A DNA stretch of 64,000 nucleotides from Promicromonospora sp. Populi (GTDB lineage Bacteria; Actinomycetota; Actinomycetes; Actinomycetales; Cellulomonadaceae): NCBI RefSeq assembly GCF_041081105.1, contig NZ_CP163528.1, positions 2,728,001-2,792,000 of the forward strand, given 5' to 3'. The position numbers and the translations under genes were made by a program. Below are positions 7,802 to 16,427 of this stretch, piece by piece; positions within the stretch are counted from its first letter, which is position 1; every line of letters starts with the position of its first letter. The notes under the pieces were generated by a model. It was not told the DNA's origin and ran no database searches. It worked only from the letters and a program-made list of their open reading frames with translations.

Positions 7802-9863
7802 GCTGGTTCACATAGGTGACGGACACGTGGTTCGGGTCGCGGTAGGCGAGCACGTTCCCGATCACCGCGGGGCAGGCCCTCTCGTCGCAGAAGTAGTCGA
7901 AGAACTCCCCTACCTCGGCCCGCGGTGCGGCCTCCAGCGCGGCGGGGACGGTGTCCCGGCCGCCCAGGGCGTCCACCCGCGGCTGGTCGCACCGCGTCGG
8001 GTCGGCGTAGTGCACGGAGACGCACTCGATGATGTCGTCCCGCGCGTGCGGCGTGTCCCGCAGCACCACGACCTGCGAACCCAGGTCGGCGAGCTCGTTC
8101 CAGACCTCGGCGAGGCCCGCCGCGCCCGCGTACTCCTCCAGACCGCGCGGCTCGAGCACGTACGACTCCTGGTAGGCGGTGACCACGAGGTCGGGCGGGC
8201 TCTCCCGCAGTGCGACACGCGTGTGGGCATTGGCCTCGTTGCAGGCCTCGATCTCGGGCCCGCCGCCAACACGGCTGTCCGCGCTGTACGGGCACGCGGC
8301 GTGCAGGTAGGTGACCACGCGCCAGCCACGCTCGGTGGCGACCTCGATGATCGGCTCGGTGAACATCGCGGCGTGCGAGTCACCCACCACGGCCACGGTC
8401 GCCGTCGGGTTCTCGGTCTCGCCGAACTCGCACGTCCTCGTCACCGTGTCCCGCTGCGTCGACTGGCACGCTTCGATCTCAGGATCCTGGTCCTCGGCCG
8501 CCCTGATCGGGTTCGGCGCGATCGCGGTGCTCCCGGCGACAAACGGCGCGAGGCCCTGCTGGATCCCCTCGGGGACGGTCTCGTCCGCCGCGCTCGCGGC
8601 GGCCTGGGCGTTCTCGTCCCACTGCGCCATGATGCCCTGCACCCGCCACGGCAAGGTCAGGGCGAGCCCGGCCACCAGCACCATCGCGACGAGGGCGGCC
8701 ACGAGCAGACGCCCGTCGGCCCGGAACCAGCGCACCGTCCGGACAGGCTGCTCCACGAGGACGTAGCTGGCGATCGCCATGGAGAACGAGGCCAGGAGGA
8801 TCACCATGACGTCGGTGAACCTGGGGTCCCGTCCGGTGTAGACACCGAAGAAGACGATCACCGGGAAGTGCCACAGGTACAGCGAGTAGGAGACGTCGCC
8901 GATGCGCTGCACGCCCCACGACTCGGTGATCGTGCGCAGCGAGCCGGGGCCCGAGGTGCGGCCGGCCAGGATGACCGCGCACGCACCCAGCGTTGGCGCG
9001 AGGGCGGCGAGGCCGGGGAACGGTGTGCCGTCGTCGAACAGGCAGGCTGCCGCGACGATGGTCGCCGCGCCGAACACGGCGAGCGTGTTGCGCAGCGGCC
9101 CGAACCGCTGCGTGTCCCGGATCAGGAGGGCAAGGATGCCGCCGGCGGCGAGCTCCCAGACCCGGGTCAGCGTCGAGTAGTAGGCCACCGGGTCGTCAGC
9201 GAGCGACTGCCGGACGCCCCAGACCAGGGAGGCGACGAACACCGCGCCGAAGATGGCCAGCAGGATGCGGCGCAGCGTCTCGGGGTTCTTCACCACTATG
9301 CCGCCGCGCACCCCGCCCCAGATCCCGACCGCCAGCAGCACGAGCAGCGGCCAGAACAGATAGAACTGCTCCTCCACGCCCAGCGACCAGAAGTGCTGGA
9401 ACGCGGTGGGGTCGTTGCTGGCCGCCTGGTAGTCGACGGCCTCGGCCGCGAGCGCCCAGTTCTCGACGTAGAACACGGAGGCGAGCGCCTGCCGCCACCA
9501 TGTATCCACGAGAGAGGGCGGCAGCAGGACGAGCGAGAGCACGATCACGCCAACGGTCGCGACCAGGGAGGCCGGCAGGATGCGCCGAGCGCGGGCGGCC
9601 CAGAACTTCTTGAGGCTCACCGAGCCCGTGGTCGAGACCTCGCGCCACAGGTGGCCCGTGATGAGGAAGCCGGAGATCACGAAGAAGACGTCGACGCCGA
9701 TGTAGCCGCCCGGCAGCACGGCTGGATCGATGTGGTAGAAGAGCACCAGAAGCACAGCGAGCGCCCGCAGCGCCTGGACCTCTGCACGGAACTTACGTGG
9801 GCGGACAGGAACCTCGGCGGCCCGGTCCGGCGTGGCGGCGGTTGCCGTCGTCATAGCCGTCAT
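7761..9863 (-). CDS. OafA-type acyltransferase with SGNH domain
   Basis: A 700-residue protein with the complete OafA/OatA architecture. The membrane domain (about residues 25-390) has VQALRALAVLLVLFYHI with the catalytic His, GVDVFFVISGFLIT, WSLGVEEQFYLFWPL and SLYLWHFPV. The exported SGNH domain has block I VVGDSH, and block V DPNHVS near the C terminus. Enzymes of this type O-acetylate cell-wall or surface polysaccharides, the SGNH part making the final transfer. It starts at ATG 9863; a second ATG at 9854 is possible. It is a close relative of the 4447 gene but keeps the canonical residues, so it is the likelier active enzyme of the pair. Confidence 0.9.
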   Translation of the reverse strand: MTAMTTATAATPDRAAEVPVRPRKFRAEVQALRALAVLLVLFYHIDPAVLPGGYIGVDVFFVISGFLITGHLWREVSTTGSVSLKKFWAARARRILPASLVATVGVIVLSLVLLPPSLVDTWWRQALASVFYVENWALAAEAVDYQAASNDPTAFQHFWSLGVEEQFYLFWPLLVLLAVGIWGGVRGGIVVKNPETLRRILLAIFGAVFVASLVWGVRQSLADDPVAYYSTLTRVWELAAGGILALLIRDTQRFGPLRNTLAVFGAATIVAAACLFDDGTPFPGLAALAPTLGACAVILAGRTSGPGSLRTITESWGVQRIGDVSYSLYLWHFPVIVFFGVYTGRDPRFTDVMVILLASFSMAIASYVLVEQPVRTVRWFRADGRLLVAALVAMVLVAGLALTLPWRVQGIMAQWDENAQAAASAADETVPEGIQQGLAPFVAGSTAIAPNPIRAAEDQDPEIEACQSTQRDTVTRTCEFGETENPTATVAVVGDSHAAMFTEPIIEVATERGWRVVTYLHAACPYSADSRVGGGPEIEACNEANAHTRVALRESPPDLVVTAYQESYVLEPRGLEEYAGAAGLAEVWNELADLGSQVVVLRDTPHARDDIIECVSVHYADPTRCDQPRVDALGGRDTVPAALEAAPRAEVGEFFDYFCDERACPAVIGNVLAYRDPNHVSVTYVNQLTDRLREVLPQEP

Positions 9864-10004
9864 GGAGTGTCAGGTTCTTCGTCTCGGGGCCAAGGACGGG
9901 GGCCACTGTGCCACAAAAAATGTGGATGAAAAAGATCGTGTTTCGCACCTGTTTCTATTGTGCGGATGTGATGGCGATCCTGGTCAGAGCGCGTAGGTTG
10001 CCCT

Positions 10005-10027
10005 ACGGGTCCCGCACGGGGACCCGT
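10005..10027 (+). promoter_or_regulatory. hairpin in the leader of the protease gene
   Basis: A perfect 9-bp stem (ACGGGTCCC with GGGACCCGT, 5-nt loop) lies just before the Shine-Dalgarno of the subtilase. Upstream, 9905-9966 is conspicuously AT-rich for this genome and probably carries promoters for the divergent acyltransferase and protease. The hairpin could stabilise the mRNA or affect translation; its role is unproven. Confidence 0.4.
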
Positions 10028-10050
10028 CATCACCCACAGGAGCGTGAACC

Positions 10051-11568
10051 ATGCGCAACTCCCACTCCCGTAGAGCGTTCGCCGTCGTCACGGCAGCGAC
10101 GCTCGCACTCACCGCGCTCGGCGGCGGCGTCGCCGCCTCGGCGGCCGACGAGCCCGAGTCCACCCCGGTCCCGATCGTCACGCCGGACGGTGCCCTGTTC
10201 TCCTACGTCGTGAACACGGAGCGCGCGAGCGTCGGCCAGACGCTGCTGGCCACCACTGCGATCAAGCGTGCCGACGGCGTAGTCGTGCAGAGCTGGCCGC
10301 AGATCGGCGTCGTAGTGGTGCACTCGGCCAACGGCTCGTTCCGCGAGGACGTGCTCGCGGCCGACCGCGTCGGCGTCATCGAGTCGGTCGGCGCGACCCG
10401 CACCGTGTCCCCCACCGAGGGCACACCCGGCGCACAGAGCGCGGCTGGTGTCCAGGCGAACAGGTCGGTCACGAGCCAGGCGCAGAAGGAGACCCCGGGT
10501 GACGCGGTGGACGAGCCGTCGGACGACGCGGGCGTCACCGTGGTGCCGGACCCGGGTGAGGCCACGCAGTGGGACATGTCCCTCATCAAGGCGGACCAGG
10601 CCATCACGATCAACCCGGGATCGTCCGACGTCGTCGTCGGTGTGCTCGACTCGGGCATCGACGCCTCGCACCCGGACCTGGCGACCCAGGTCGACGCAGA
10701 CCTGTCGGTGAACTGCACCGACGGCGGCAAGCCGGACACCTCGGCGACCGGCTGGCTGCCCACCACGTCTGACCACGGCACACACGTGGCCGGCACGATC
10801 GCCGCTGCCGACAACGGCCTCGGTATCGTCGGCGTGGCCCCGGGCGTCACGATGGCCTCGGTCAAGGTCGTGAACGACGACGGGTTCATCTACCCCGAGT
10901 ACGCGATCTGCGGCTTCGTCTGGGCGGGCCTGGAGCGCATGGACGTCACGAACAACTCGTACTACATCGACCCGTTCATGTACTGGTGCGAGGACCAGCC
11001 CGACCAGGCTGCCGCGAAGGAGGCCGTGCGCCGCGCGGTGGACTTCTCGACGAAGCGCGGCGTGGTGCACGCCGCCGCCGCGGGCAACGCCGCCACCGAC
11101 CTGGCGAACAACACGACGGACGCGGCCAGCCCGAACGACTCGGCGGCGGTGCAGCGCGTGATCAACTCGGGCTGCGAGGACATCCCCACGGAGCTGGACG
11201 GCGTGGTGACGGTCTCGTCCATCACGTCCACCACCGCCCTGAGCTCGTTCTCGAACCGTGGCCTCGGCAAGATCGACGTCGCTGCCCCGGGCAGCGCCAT
11301 CGTCTCTACCGAGCTCAACGGCACCTGGGACACCAAGAGCGGCACCTCGATGGCGTCCCCGCACGTCGCCGGCGTGCTGGCGCTCCTGAAGTCGGCGCAC
11401 CCGCGCTGGAGCCCCGCGAAGCTGGAGGCGGCGGTCCGCACCCAGGCTGACGACCACGCGTGCAGCACCACCACGGCCGGTCCGGTCTGCGTGGGCGAGC
11501 TGGCGGAGAACAGCTTCTACGGCGACGGCATCACGGACGCCCTGGACGCGGTGACGGTCCGCAGGTAA
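10051..11568 (+). CDS. secreted subtilisin-like serine protease (S8)
   Basis: A 505-residue subtilase. A signal peptide (basic start, hydrophobic core, ASA-like cleavage site near residue 32) is followed by a propeptide-like region to about residue 175. The catalytic triad is visible: Asp200 in VLDSGID, His242 in DHGTHVAGT and Ser433 in GTSMASPHVAG, with the oxyanion Asn in AAAGNAA. No C-terminal anchor or extra domain is seen, so the mature enzyme of about 330 residues should be released. The ATG follows AGGAG by about 8 nt. It is unrelated to the neighbouring genes in function and ends at a strong hairpin shared with cysN. Confidence 0.95.
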   Translation: MRNSHSRRAFAVVTAATLALTALGGGVAASAADEPESTPVPIVTPDGALFSYVVNTERASVGQTLLATTAIKRADGVVVQSWPQIGVVVVHSANGSFREDVLAADRVGVIESVGATRTVSPTEGTPGAQSAAGVQANRSVTSQAQKETPGDAVDEPSDDAGVTVVPDPGEATQWDMSLIKADQAITINPGSSDVVVGVLDSGIDASHPDLATQVDADLSVNCTDGGKPDTSATGWLPTTSDHGTHVAGTIAAADNGLGIVGVAPGVTMASVKVVNDDGFIYPEYAICGFVWAGLERMDVTNNSYYIDPFMYWCEDQPDQAAAKEAVRRAVDFSTKRGVVHAAAAGNAATDLANNTTDAASPNDSAAVQRVINSGCEDIPTELDGVVTVSSITSTTALSSFSNRGLGKIDVAAPGSAIVSTELNGTWDTKSGTSMASPHVAGVLALLKSAHPRWSPAKLEAAVRTQADDHACSTTTAGPVCVGELAENSFYGDGITDALDAVTVRR

Positions 11569-11576
11569 CCCCTCGC

Positions 11577-11634
11577 TGAGTGCGGGATGTCCGGCCTGTC
11601 GAGACGGTTCGACGGGCCGGGCACCCCGCACTCA
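11577..11634. terminator. bidirectional terminator hairpin, subtilase / cysN
   Basis: TGAGTGCGGG (11577-11586) pairs with CCCGCACTCA (11625-11634), and inside it CCGGCCTGTCGA pairs with TCGACGGGCCGG with one G-T pair. It lies between the convergent stops at 11568 and 11646, so it can serve both strands. There is no long T run. Confidence 0.75.
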
Positions 11635-11645
11635 ACGCCGGCGGG

Positions 11646-12962
11646 TCAGTACTGGTGGGCGGCGGTGCCGATCATTCCCGCGGCGACCGTCTTGTTGGTC
11701 GCCTCGTCCACGAGGATGAAGGCCCCGGTCTGCCGGTTCTGCTGATAGGGGTCCACGAAGAGCGGCTGGGTCACGCGCAGCGTGATCCGGGCCATCTCGT
11801 TCAGCCTGATCTCTTCTGCGCCCTCGTCCCGGTGCAGCGTGTTGACGTCGACGCGGTAGCTGATGTTCTTGACCAGGGCGCGCGCCCACCGCGTGGTGTG
11901 CTTGATCGCGTACTTCTTGCCCTGCACCAGCGACTGCGCCTCGTCCATCCAGCAGATCTGCGCGTCGATGTCCTGCGTGACCGTGGGGACGTTGTTCGGG
12001 CGGCAGATCATGTCGCCCCGCGAGATGTCGATCTCGTCCGCCAGGCGCACCGTCACCGACATGGGCGGGTAGGCCTCCTGGACGGGGCCGTCGGCCGTGT
12101 CGATGGACGCGATGGTCGTCTCCAGACCGGCCGGCAGCGCCAGCACCCGGTCGCCCGGCTTCAGCACCCCGGACGCGACGGTGCCCGCGTAGCCGCGGTA
12201 GTCGCGCGCGTCGTTCTGCTGCGGCCGGATCACGTACTGCACCGGGAACCGGACGTCGACCAGGTTGCGGTCCGAGGCGACGTGCAGGCGCTCCAGGTGG
12301 CTGAGCAGCGGCGAGCCGTCGAACCAGGGCATCCGCTCGGACCTGTTCACCACGTTGTCGCCGGCCAGGGCGGACACCGGGATGAAGGTCAGGTCGGGCA
12401 CCCGCAGCCGGGCCGCGAACTCGGTGAACTCGGCGCGGATCTTCTCGAAGACCTGCTCGTCGTAGTCGACCAGGTCCATCTTGTTCACGCAGACCACTAT
12501 GTGCGGCACACCCAGCAGCGTTGCGAGGAACGTGTGCCGCCGGGACTGCTCGACGACGCCCTTGCGCGCGTCCACCAGGATCAGCGCTACGTCCGCCGTC
12601 GACGCGCCGGTGACCATGTTCCGCGTGTACTGGATGTGGCCCGGGGTGTCCGCGATGATGAACTTGCGCTTCGGCGTCGCGAAGTAGCGGTACGCCACGT
12701 CGATGGTGATGCCCTGCTCACGCTCGGCACGCAGGCCGTCCGTCAGGAGCGACAGGTCCGCGTAGTCGTTGCCGCGGTCCTTGCTGACCTGCTCCACCGA
12801 CTCGAGCTGGTCGGCGAAGATCGACTTGCTGTCGAACAGCAGCCGGCCGATCAGGGTGGACTTGCCGTCGTCGACCGAGCCGGCAGTGGCGAACCGCAGG
12901 AGGTCGCCGGTGACGAGCTCGTTGCGCCCCTCCGAGGTGGCCTCGTCAAGAGTCGTCGTCAT
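11646..12962 (-). CDS. cysN: sulfate adenylyltransferase GTPase subunit CysN
   Basis: A 438-residue EF-Tu-like GTPase that drives ATP sulfurylase (CysDN), converting sulfate and ATP to adenylyl sulfate (APS). The P-loop AGSVDDGKST is at residues 27-36, DTPGH at 105-109 and NKMD at 160-163. The length fits CysN alone; there is no fused APS kinase as in mycobacterial CysNC, the kinase being a separate divergent gene here. Its ATG overlaps the cysD stop by one base (TGATG). It is the last gene of the cysQ-cysD-cysN operon. Confidence 0.95.
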   Translation of the reverse strand: MTTTLDEATSEGRNELVTGDLLRFATAGSVDDGKSTLIGRLLFDSKSIFADQLESVEQVSKDRGNDYADLSLLTDGLRAEREQGITIDVAYRYFATPKRKFIIADTPGHIQYTRNMVTGASTADVALILVDARKGVVEQSRRHTFLATLLGVPHIVVCVNKMDLVDYDEQVFEKIRAEFTEFAARLRVPDLTFIPVSALAGDNVVNRSERMPWFDGSPLLSHLERLHVASDRNLVDVRFPVQYVIRPQQNDARDYRGYAGTVASGVLKPGDRVLALPAGLETTIASIDTADGPVQEAYPPMSVTVRLADEIDISRGDMICRPNNVPTVTQDIDAQICWMDEAQSLVQGKKYAIKHTTRWARALVKNISYRVDVNTLHRDEGAEEIRLNEMARITLRVTQPLFVDPYQQNRQTGAFILVDEATNKTVAAGMIGTAAHQY

Positions 12963-13864
12963 CAGAAGTAGCCTTCCTTCTTGCGGTCTTCCATGGCGGC
13001 CTCGCTCACCTTGTCGTCACCGCGCGTGGCGCCGCGCTCGGTCAGGCGCACGGCCGCGACCTCCTCGACGACGTCGCGGAGCGTGGCCGCGCTGGACTCG
13101 ACGCACGCCGTGAGGTTCGCGTCGCCGACCGTGCGGTAGCGCGTGGAGACGACCTGGGCGGTCTCGCCGTCCTTGAGCGGCGTGAAGTCGTTGACCTCGT
13201 AGAGCATGCCGCTGCGCTCGACTACCTCGCGGTCCTTGGCGAGGTAGAGGTCGGGCAGGTCGATCTGCTCCGCCTCGATGTACGACCAGATGTCCAGCTC
13301 GGTCCAGTTGGACAGCGGGAACACGCGGATGGACTCACCCTGGTGGACGCGGCCGTTGTAGAGGTTCCAGATCTCCGGGCGCTGGTTCTTCGGGTCCCAC
13401 TGGCCGAAGTCGTCGCGGAAGGAGAACACGCGCTCCTTGGCGCGGGCCTTCTCCTCGTCGCGCCGCCCGCCGCCGAACAGCGCGTCGAAGCCGTGCTTCT
13501 CCGCGGCCTCCAGCAGCACCGGGGTCTGGATCCGGTTGCGCGAGCCGTTGGGCTCCTCGCGCACCAGCCCGCGGTCGATGCCCTCCTGGACGGAGGCCAC
13601 GACCAGCTGCACACCCGTGCGGTCCACCCAGCGGTCCCGGCAGTCGAGCACGGTCTGGAAGTTCAGCCCGGTGTCGACGTGCATGATCGGGAACGGGACG
13701 CGGGCCGGCGCGAACGCCTTGACGGCCAGGTGCAGCATGACGATGGAGTCCTTGCCGCCGGAGAACAGCAGGCAGGGCCGCTGCATCTCGGCCACCACCT
13801 CGCGCATGATGTGGATGCTCTCGGCCTCCAGGCTGCGCAGCTGGCTCAGAACGTGACTCTTCAC
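12962..13864 (-). CDS. cysD: sulfate adenylyltransferase subunit CysD
   Basis: A 300-residue catalytic subunit of ATP sulfurylase with the PP-loop SGGKDS at residues 35-40 and the family stretches MHVDTGLNFQTV, FDALFGGGRRDEE and VFPLSNWTELDIW. With CysN it makes APS in the cytoplasm. It starts at GTG 13864, three bases after the cysQ stop, so translation is probably coupled. A 5' AGGT about 9 nt upstream can act as ribosome site. Confidence 0.96.
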   Translation of the reverse strand: MKSHVLSQLRSLEAESIHIMREVVAEMQRPCLLFSGGKDSIVMLHLAVKAFAPARVPFPIMHVDTGLNFQTVLDCRDRWVDRTGVQLVVASVQEGIDRGLVREEPNGSRNRIQTPVLLEAAEKHGFDALFGGGRRDEEKARAKERVFSFRDDFGQWDPKNQRPEIWNLYNGRVHQGESIRVFPLSNWTELDIWSYIEAEQIDLPDLYLAKDREVVERSGMLYEVNDFTPLKDGETAQVVSTRYRTVGDANLTACVESSAATLRDVVEEVAAVRLTERGATRGDDKVSEAAMEDRKKEGYF

Positions 13865-13867
13865 TCC

Positions 13868-14758
13868 TCAAGCACCTACCTTGAAATCTGCCCCGGCCAC
13901 GGACACGACACCAACGGTGCCGAGCAGCTCACGCAGGTGCGGAGCCAGAGCCGGGGGGCATACGAACAGGTCAGGGAGCCAGGGGCTCTCCCGGTTGTAC
14001 TTGAGCTCGGATCCGTCGAGCCGAGTGCAGACGAGTCCCCGGGACCGCGCCACCGCGACCGGCGCCGCGGAGTCCCACTCGTACTGCCCACCTGAGTGGA
14101 CATAAGCGTCAACTGTACCGTCGGCGACGGCCATCACCTTGACGCCGGCCGAGCCCATGGGCACCAGCTCGACGTCGTCGCGCTCGGCCAGGTCAGCAAC
14201 GAAGGCGGGCGGGCGGCTCCGGCTCGCGGCGATCCGCAGCGGGCGCTTCCCGGCCAGGACCGCCGCGCTGTCGTCCGAGGGCAGCACGCCGTCCGCGGTG
14301 GCCAGGACCTGCCCGCGCGCGGGCAGCGCCACCGCTCCGACCGTGAGCCCGGCCCCGCGCTCCCAGAGCGCTATGTGGACGGCGAAGTCGTCGCGCCACC
14401 GCCCTGCGTCGGGTCCGTCGGCCTCGGATCCGTCGGCGTGCCGCTCGGCGAACTCGCGAGTGCCGTCGAGCGGGTCGATGATCCACACCCGATCCGCACC
14501 GGTGCGGGAGGCATCGTCCTTGGCCTCCTCCGAGAGCACCGCGTCGGCGGGCCGGGCCGCGGCCAGCGCGGCGGCGAGCCACGCCTGCGCCGCGGCGTCC
14601 CCCGCGTCCTTGAGCTCCTTGGCGACGAAGGAGCCACCGGCTGCGTCGACCTCGGCACGGAGCGCGAGGAGCACCTCCGCCGCTCCCGAGGCGAGTGCAA
14701 GGGCCAGGGCATCGTCGTCGAGCGAAGCCTGAGGGAGCGTGGGGGACGGGGCGTTCAT
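13868..14758 (-). CDS. cysQ: CysQ-type 3'(2'),5'-bisphosphate nucleotidase
   Basis: A 296-residue inositol-monophosphatase-fold enzyme. Metal-binding motifs are SEE at 76-78, DPLDGT at 95-100 and WDSAAP near residue 225. CysQ converts PAP, the by-product of PAPS-dependent sulfotransferases, to AMP. ATG 14758 is preferred because GGAG lies 5 nt upstream and the longer frame to 14824 is only basic low-complexity sequence. Being first in an operon with cysDN, and in a window with a sulfotransferase, it fits a PAPS recycling role. Confidence 0.88.
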   Translation of the reverse strand: MNAPSPTLPQASLDDDALALALASGAAEVLLALRAEVDAAGGSFVAKELKDAGDAAAQAWLAAALAAARPADAVLSEEAKDDASRTGADRVWIIDPLDGTREFAERHADGSEADGPDAGRWRDDFAVHIALWERGAGLTVGAVALPARGQVLATADGVLPSDDSAAVLAGKRPLRIAASRSRPPAFVADLAERDDVELVPMGSAGVKVMAVADGTVDAYVHSGGQYEWDSAAPVAVARSRGLVCTRLDGSELKYNRESPWLPDLFVCPPALAPHLRELLGTVGVVSVAGADFKVGA

Positions 14759-14861
14759 CGATCTCCAGGGTGGACGTCTTCTCCGGCGATCCGGCCGTCC
14801 TGCGCGGCACCCGACAAGGGCCAAGATGCCGTGGGTGAAAGTCCGGCGGACGCGCCGAGGC

Positions 14862-14867
14862 TACCAT
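14862..14867 (+). promoter_or_regulatory. -10 element for the leader ORFs and cysC
   Basis: TACCAT ends exactly 6 nt before the ATG at 14874, the same spacing seen at other leaderless starts in this window. The gap from 14759 to 14861 shows no gene and must hold the divergent cysQ promoter. Confidence 0.5.
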
Positions 14868-14873
14868 TCCAGC

Positions 14874-14930
14874 ATGCGATCCAGCGCCAGTGGGCCCATA
14901 ATCACCCCTACCCACGCCAGGAGACGCTAA
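14874..14930 (+). CDS. 18-codon leader ORF 1 upstream of cysC
   Basis: ATG 14874 opens an 18-residue frame ([18 protein letters not shown]) ended by TAA 14928-14930. Its start lies 6 nt after a TACCAT element, so it would be read from a leaderless mRNA. The stop overlaps the next ATG (TAATG). It has no Cys or Met codons after the start but begins with several Ser codons and ends in Arg-rich sequence. Its place at the head of a sulfur gene suggests a translated regulatory leader; this is inference from layout only. Confidence 0.5.
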   Translation: MRSSASGPIITPTHARRR

Positions 14931-15001
14931 TGCCCACTATCCCGATGAGATTCCTCGGGATTCGGGGATCCCGTGCGCTGACCCGGGAGGGCCGCCGGTG
15001 A
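14930..15001 (+). CDS. 23-codon leader ORF 2, coupled to cysC
   Basis: ATG 14930 has an excellent Shine-Dalgarno (AGGAGA, 6 nt away) and opens a 23-residue frame beginning [15 protein letters not shown] and ending TREGRR. Its TGA (14999-15001) overlaps the cysC GTG start at 14998 (GTGA). Three translation units are therefore chained: ORF 1, ORF 2, cysC. This arrangement would make cysC translation depend on ribosomes finishing the leader. No known leader-peptide family is recognised. Confidence 0.55.
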   Translation: MPTIPMRFLGIRGSRALTREGRR

Positions 15002-16338
15002 CCGGCTCCCTCGCCCGCGTCCTGTCCGACGCCGAGCTGGACCTCCTTGAGCTGGCCCTCGGCGGCGCGCTCCCGCCGTCGACCCTCGCGGCCGCCCTGC
15101 CGGACGTCCCGGCCGAGGTTGTGCTGACCGACGCCGAGAACACCCCGCTGGCCCGCCTCACCGCTGGGCCCGACGACGCTGCCGACGTCCTCGAGCCGCT
15201 CAAGCCGCTCGCCGCTGCGATCGGTCCGCACTGGGACGCCGCGCTGCGCCGTCCGGCCCGCGAGGTGCGGGCGGCCCTCGACGCGGCCTCCTTGGAAGAC
15301 GCCGGGAGCCGCCTCGGCCTGGTCGTCACCGAGGTACCAACCCGCGAGGAGTCCGACGCCGCGGTGGCGCTCGCCTCCACCGGCACCGTGCTGCTGCTCG
15401 TGCCGGTCGCGCGCCGCGCGCCGGAGGCGGGCGTCGTCGGCGCCCCCGGGCTGGTGCGGGCGGCGCTGGGCCTGGCGGACACCCTGGCCGGACGCGTCGG
15501 GGCGCTGGTGACCACCGTCGTCGTGCCGTGGCCGGGGCTGGGACCTGGCTCAAGGTCCGGGCCGGGCTCCGGCTCCGGCTCCGACTCCGGCCACGACCAC
15601 GGCCCGGGCGGGACGATGTTCGACGAGGTCGCCGCCGCCTACGGAGCCGCGCGTGTCGAGACGCTCGCCGCGCACCGCTCGCCGGCCACCGCCGAGCGGG
15701 TGGCGGCCCTGTCCCGCGTGCGGGACGACGCGGTGCGAGCCCTGTACCCGCCGGCGTCGGCCGCCGAGGTCGCCCGCGCGGCGGGCGGCGCGCACCGGCG
15801 GGGCGCCGTCGTGTTCTTCACGGGCCTGTCGGGGTCGGGCAAGTCGACGGTCGCGCGCGCCCTGGCCGCCGAGCTGGACGACGACGGCCTGGGCACCACC
15901 CTGCTCGACGGCGACGAGGTGCGCCACCACCTGTCGAAGGGCCTCGGGTTCGACCGCGAGTCCCGCGAGACCAACGTGGAACGCATCGGGTACGTGGCCG
16001 CGCTCGTGGCCAAGCACGGCGGGATCGCCGTCGCCGCGCCCATCGCGCCGTTCGCGGCCGGCCGGGCGAAGGTACGAGCCCTGGCCGAAGAGGCCGGCGC
16101 GCACTTCGTCCTGGTGCACGTCAGCACGCCGCTGGCGGTGTGCGAGGCCCGCGACCGCAAGGGCTTCTACGCCCGGGCCCGGGCCGGCGAGATCGCCGAG
16201 TTCACCGGCATCTCCTCGCCCTACGAGGAGCCGGCCGACGCCGAGCTCGTCATCGACACCACCGACACCCCGGTGCCCGACGCCGTGGAGACGGTGCGCC
16301 AATATCTGGCAACGCTGCTGACCGAACCGCGGGGGTAG
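14998..16338 (+). CDS. cysC: adenylyl-sulfate (APS) kinase with degenerate N-terminal domain
   Basis: A 446-residue protein. The C-terminal 190 residues are a full APS kinase: P-loop GLSGSGKST at 276-284, [31 protein letters not shown], and [14 protein letters not shown] with ISSPYEEP. It phosphorylates APS to PAPS. The first 250 residues look like an eroded ATP-sulfurylase (Sat) region: [14 protein letters not shown] and [11 protein letters not shown] resemble its PUA-like part, and [13 protein letters not shown] lies before the kinase. The two halves are separated by a Gly-Ser linker near residues 182-202. GTG 14998 has GGGAGG 7 nt upstream. With CysDN it completes PAPS synthesis. Confidence 0.9.
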   Translation: MTGSLARVLSDAELDLLELALGGALPPSTLAAALPDVPAEVVLTDAENTPLARLTAGPDDAADVLEPLKPLAAAIGPHWDAALRRPAREVRAALDAASLEDAGSRLGLVVTEVPTREESDAAVALASTGTVLLLVPVARRAPEAGVVGAPGLVRAALGLADTLAGRVGALVTTVVVPWPGLGPGSRSGPGSGSGSDSGHDHGPGGTMFDEVAAAYGAARVETLAAHRSPATAERVAALSRVRDDAVRALYPPASAAEVARAAGGAHRRGAVVFFTGLSGSGKSTVARALAAELDDDGLGTTLLDGDEVRHHLSKGLGFDRESRETNVERIGYVAALVAKHGGIAVAAPIAPFAAGRAKVRALAEEAGAHFVLVHVSTPLAVCEARDRKGFYARARAGEIAEFTGISSPYEEPADAELVIDTTDTPVPDAVETVRQYLATLLTEPRG

Positions 16339-16340
16339 CC

Positions 16341-16422
16341 GAGGTAGAAAGTCGGACCGGGCTCCTGACTCGGCGTACTTGGTACGCCGAGTCAGGAGCC
16401 CGGTCCGACTTTGCTCTACCTC
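16341..16422. terminator. very long hairpin terminator, cysC / ABC ATPase
   Basis: Perfect 31-bp arms (16348-16378 and 16382-16412) with a 3-nt loop, extended outside by GAGGTAG / CTACCTC. It starts three bases after the cysC stop and ends six bases before the convergent ATPase stop, so it should end transcription from both sides. Confidence 0.85.
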
Positions 16423-16427
16423 AGCGG

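Noticed and set aside
14825..14895. Sequence resembling pieces of a cobalamin riboswitch (GGTGAAAGTCCGG, GCCAGTGGG).
   Set aside because: The order and spacing of the conserved boxes are wrong, and the stretch is better explained by the coupled mini-ORFs and promoter upstream of cysC.
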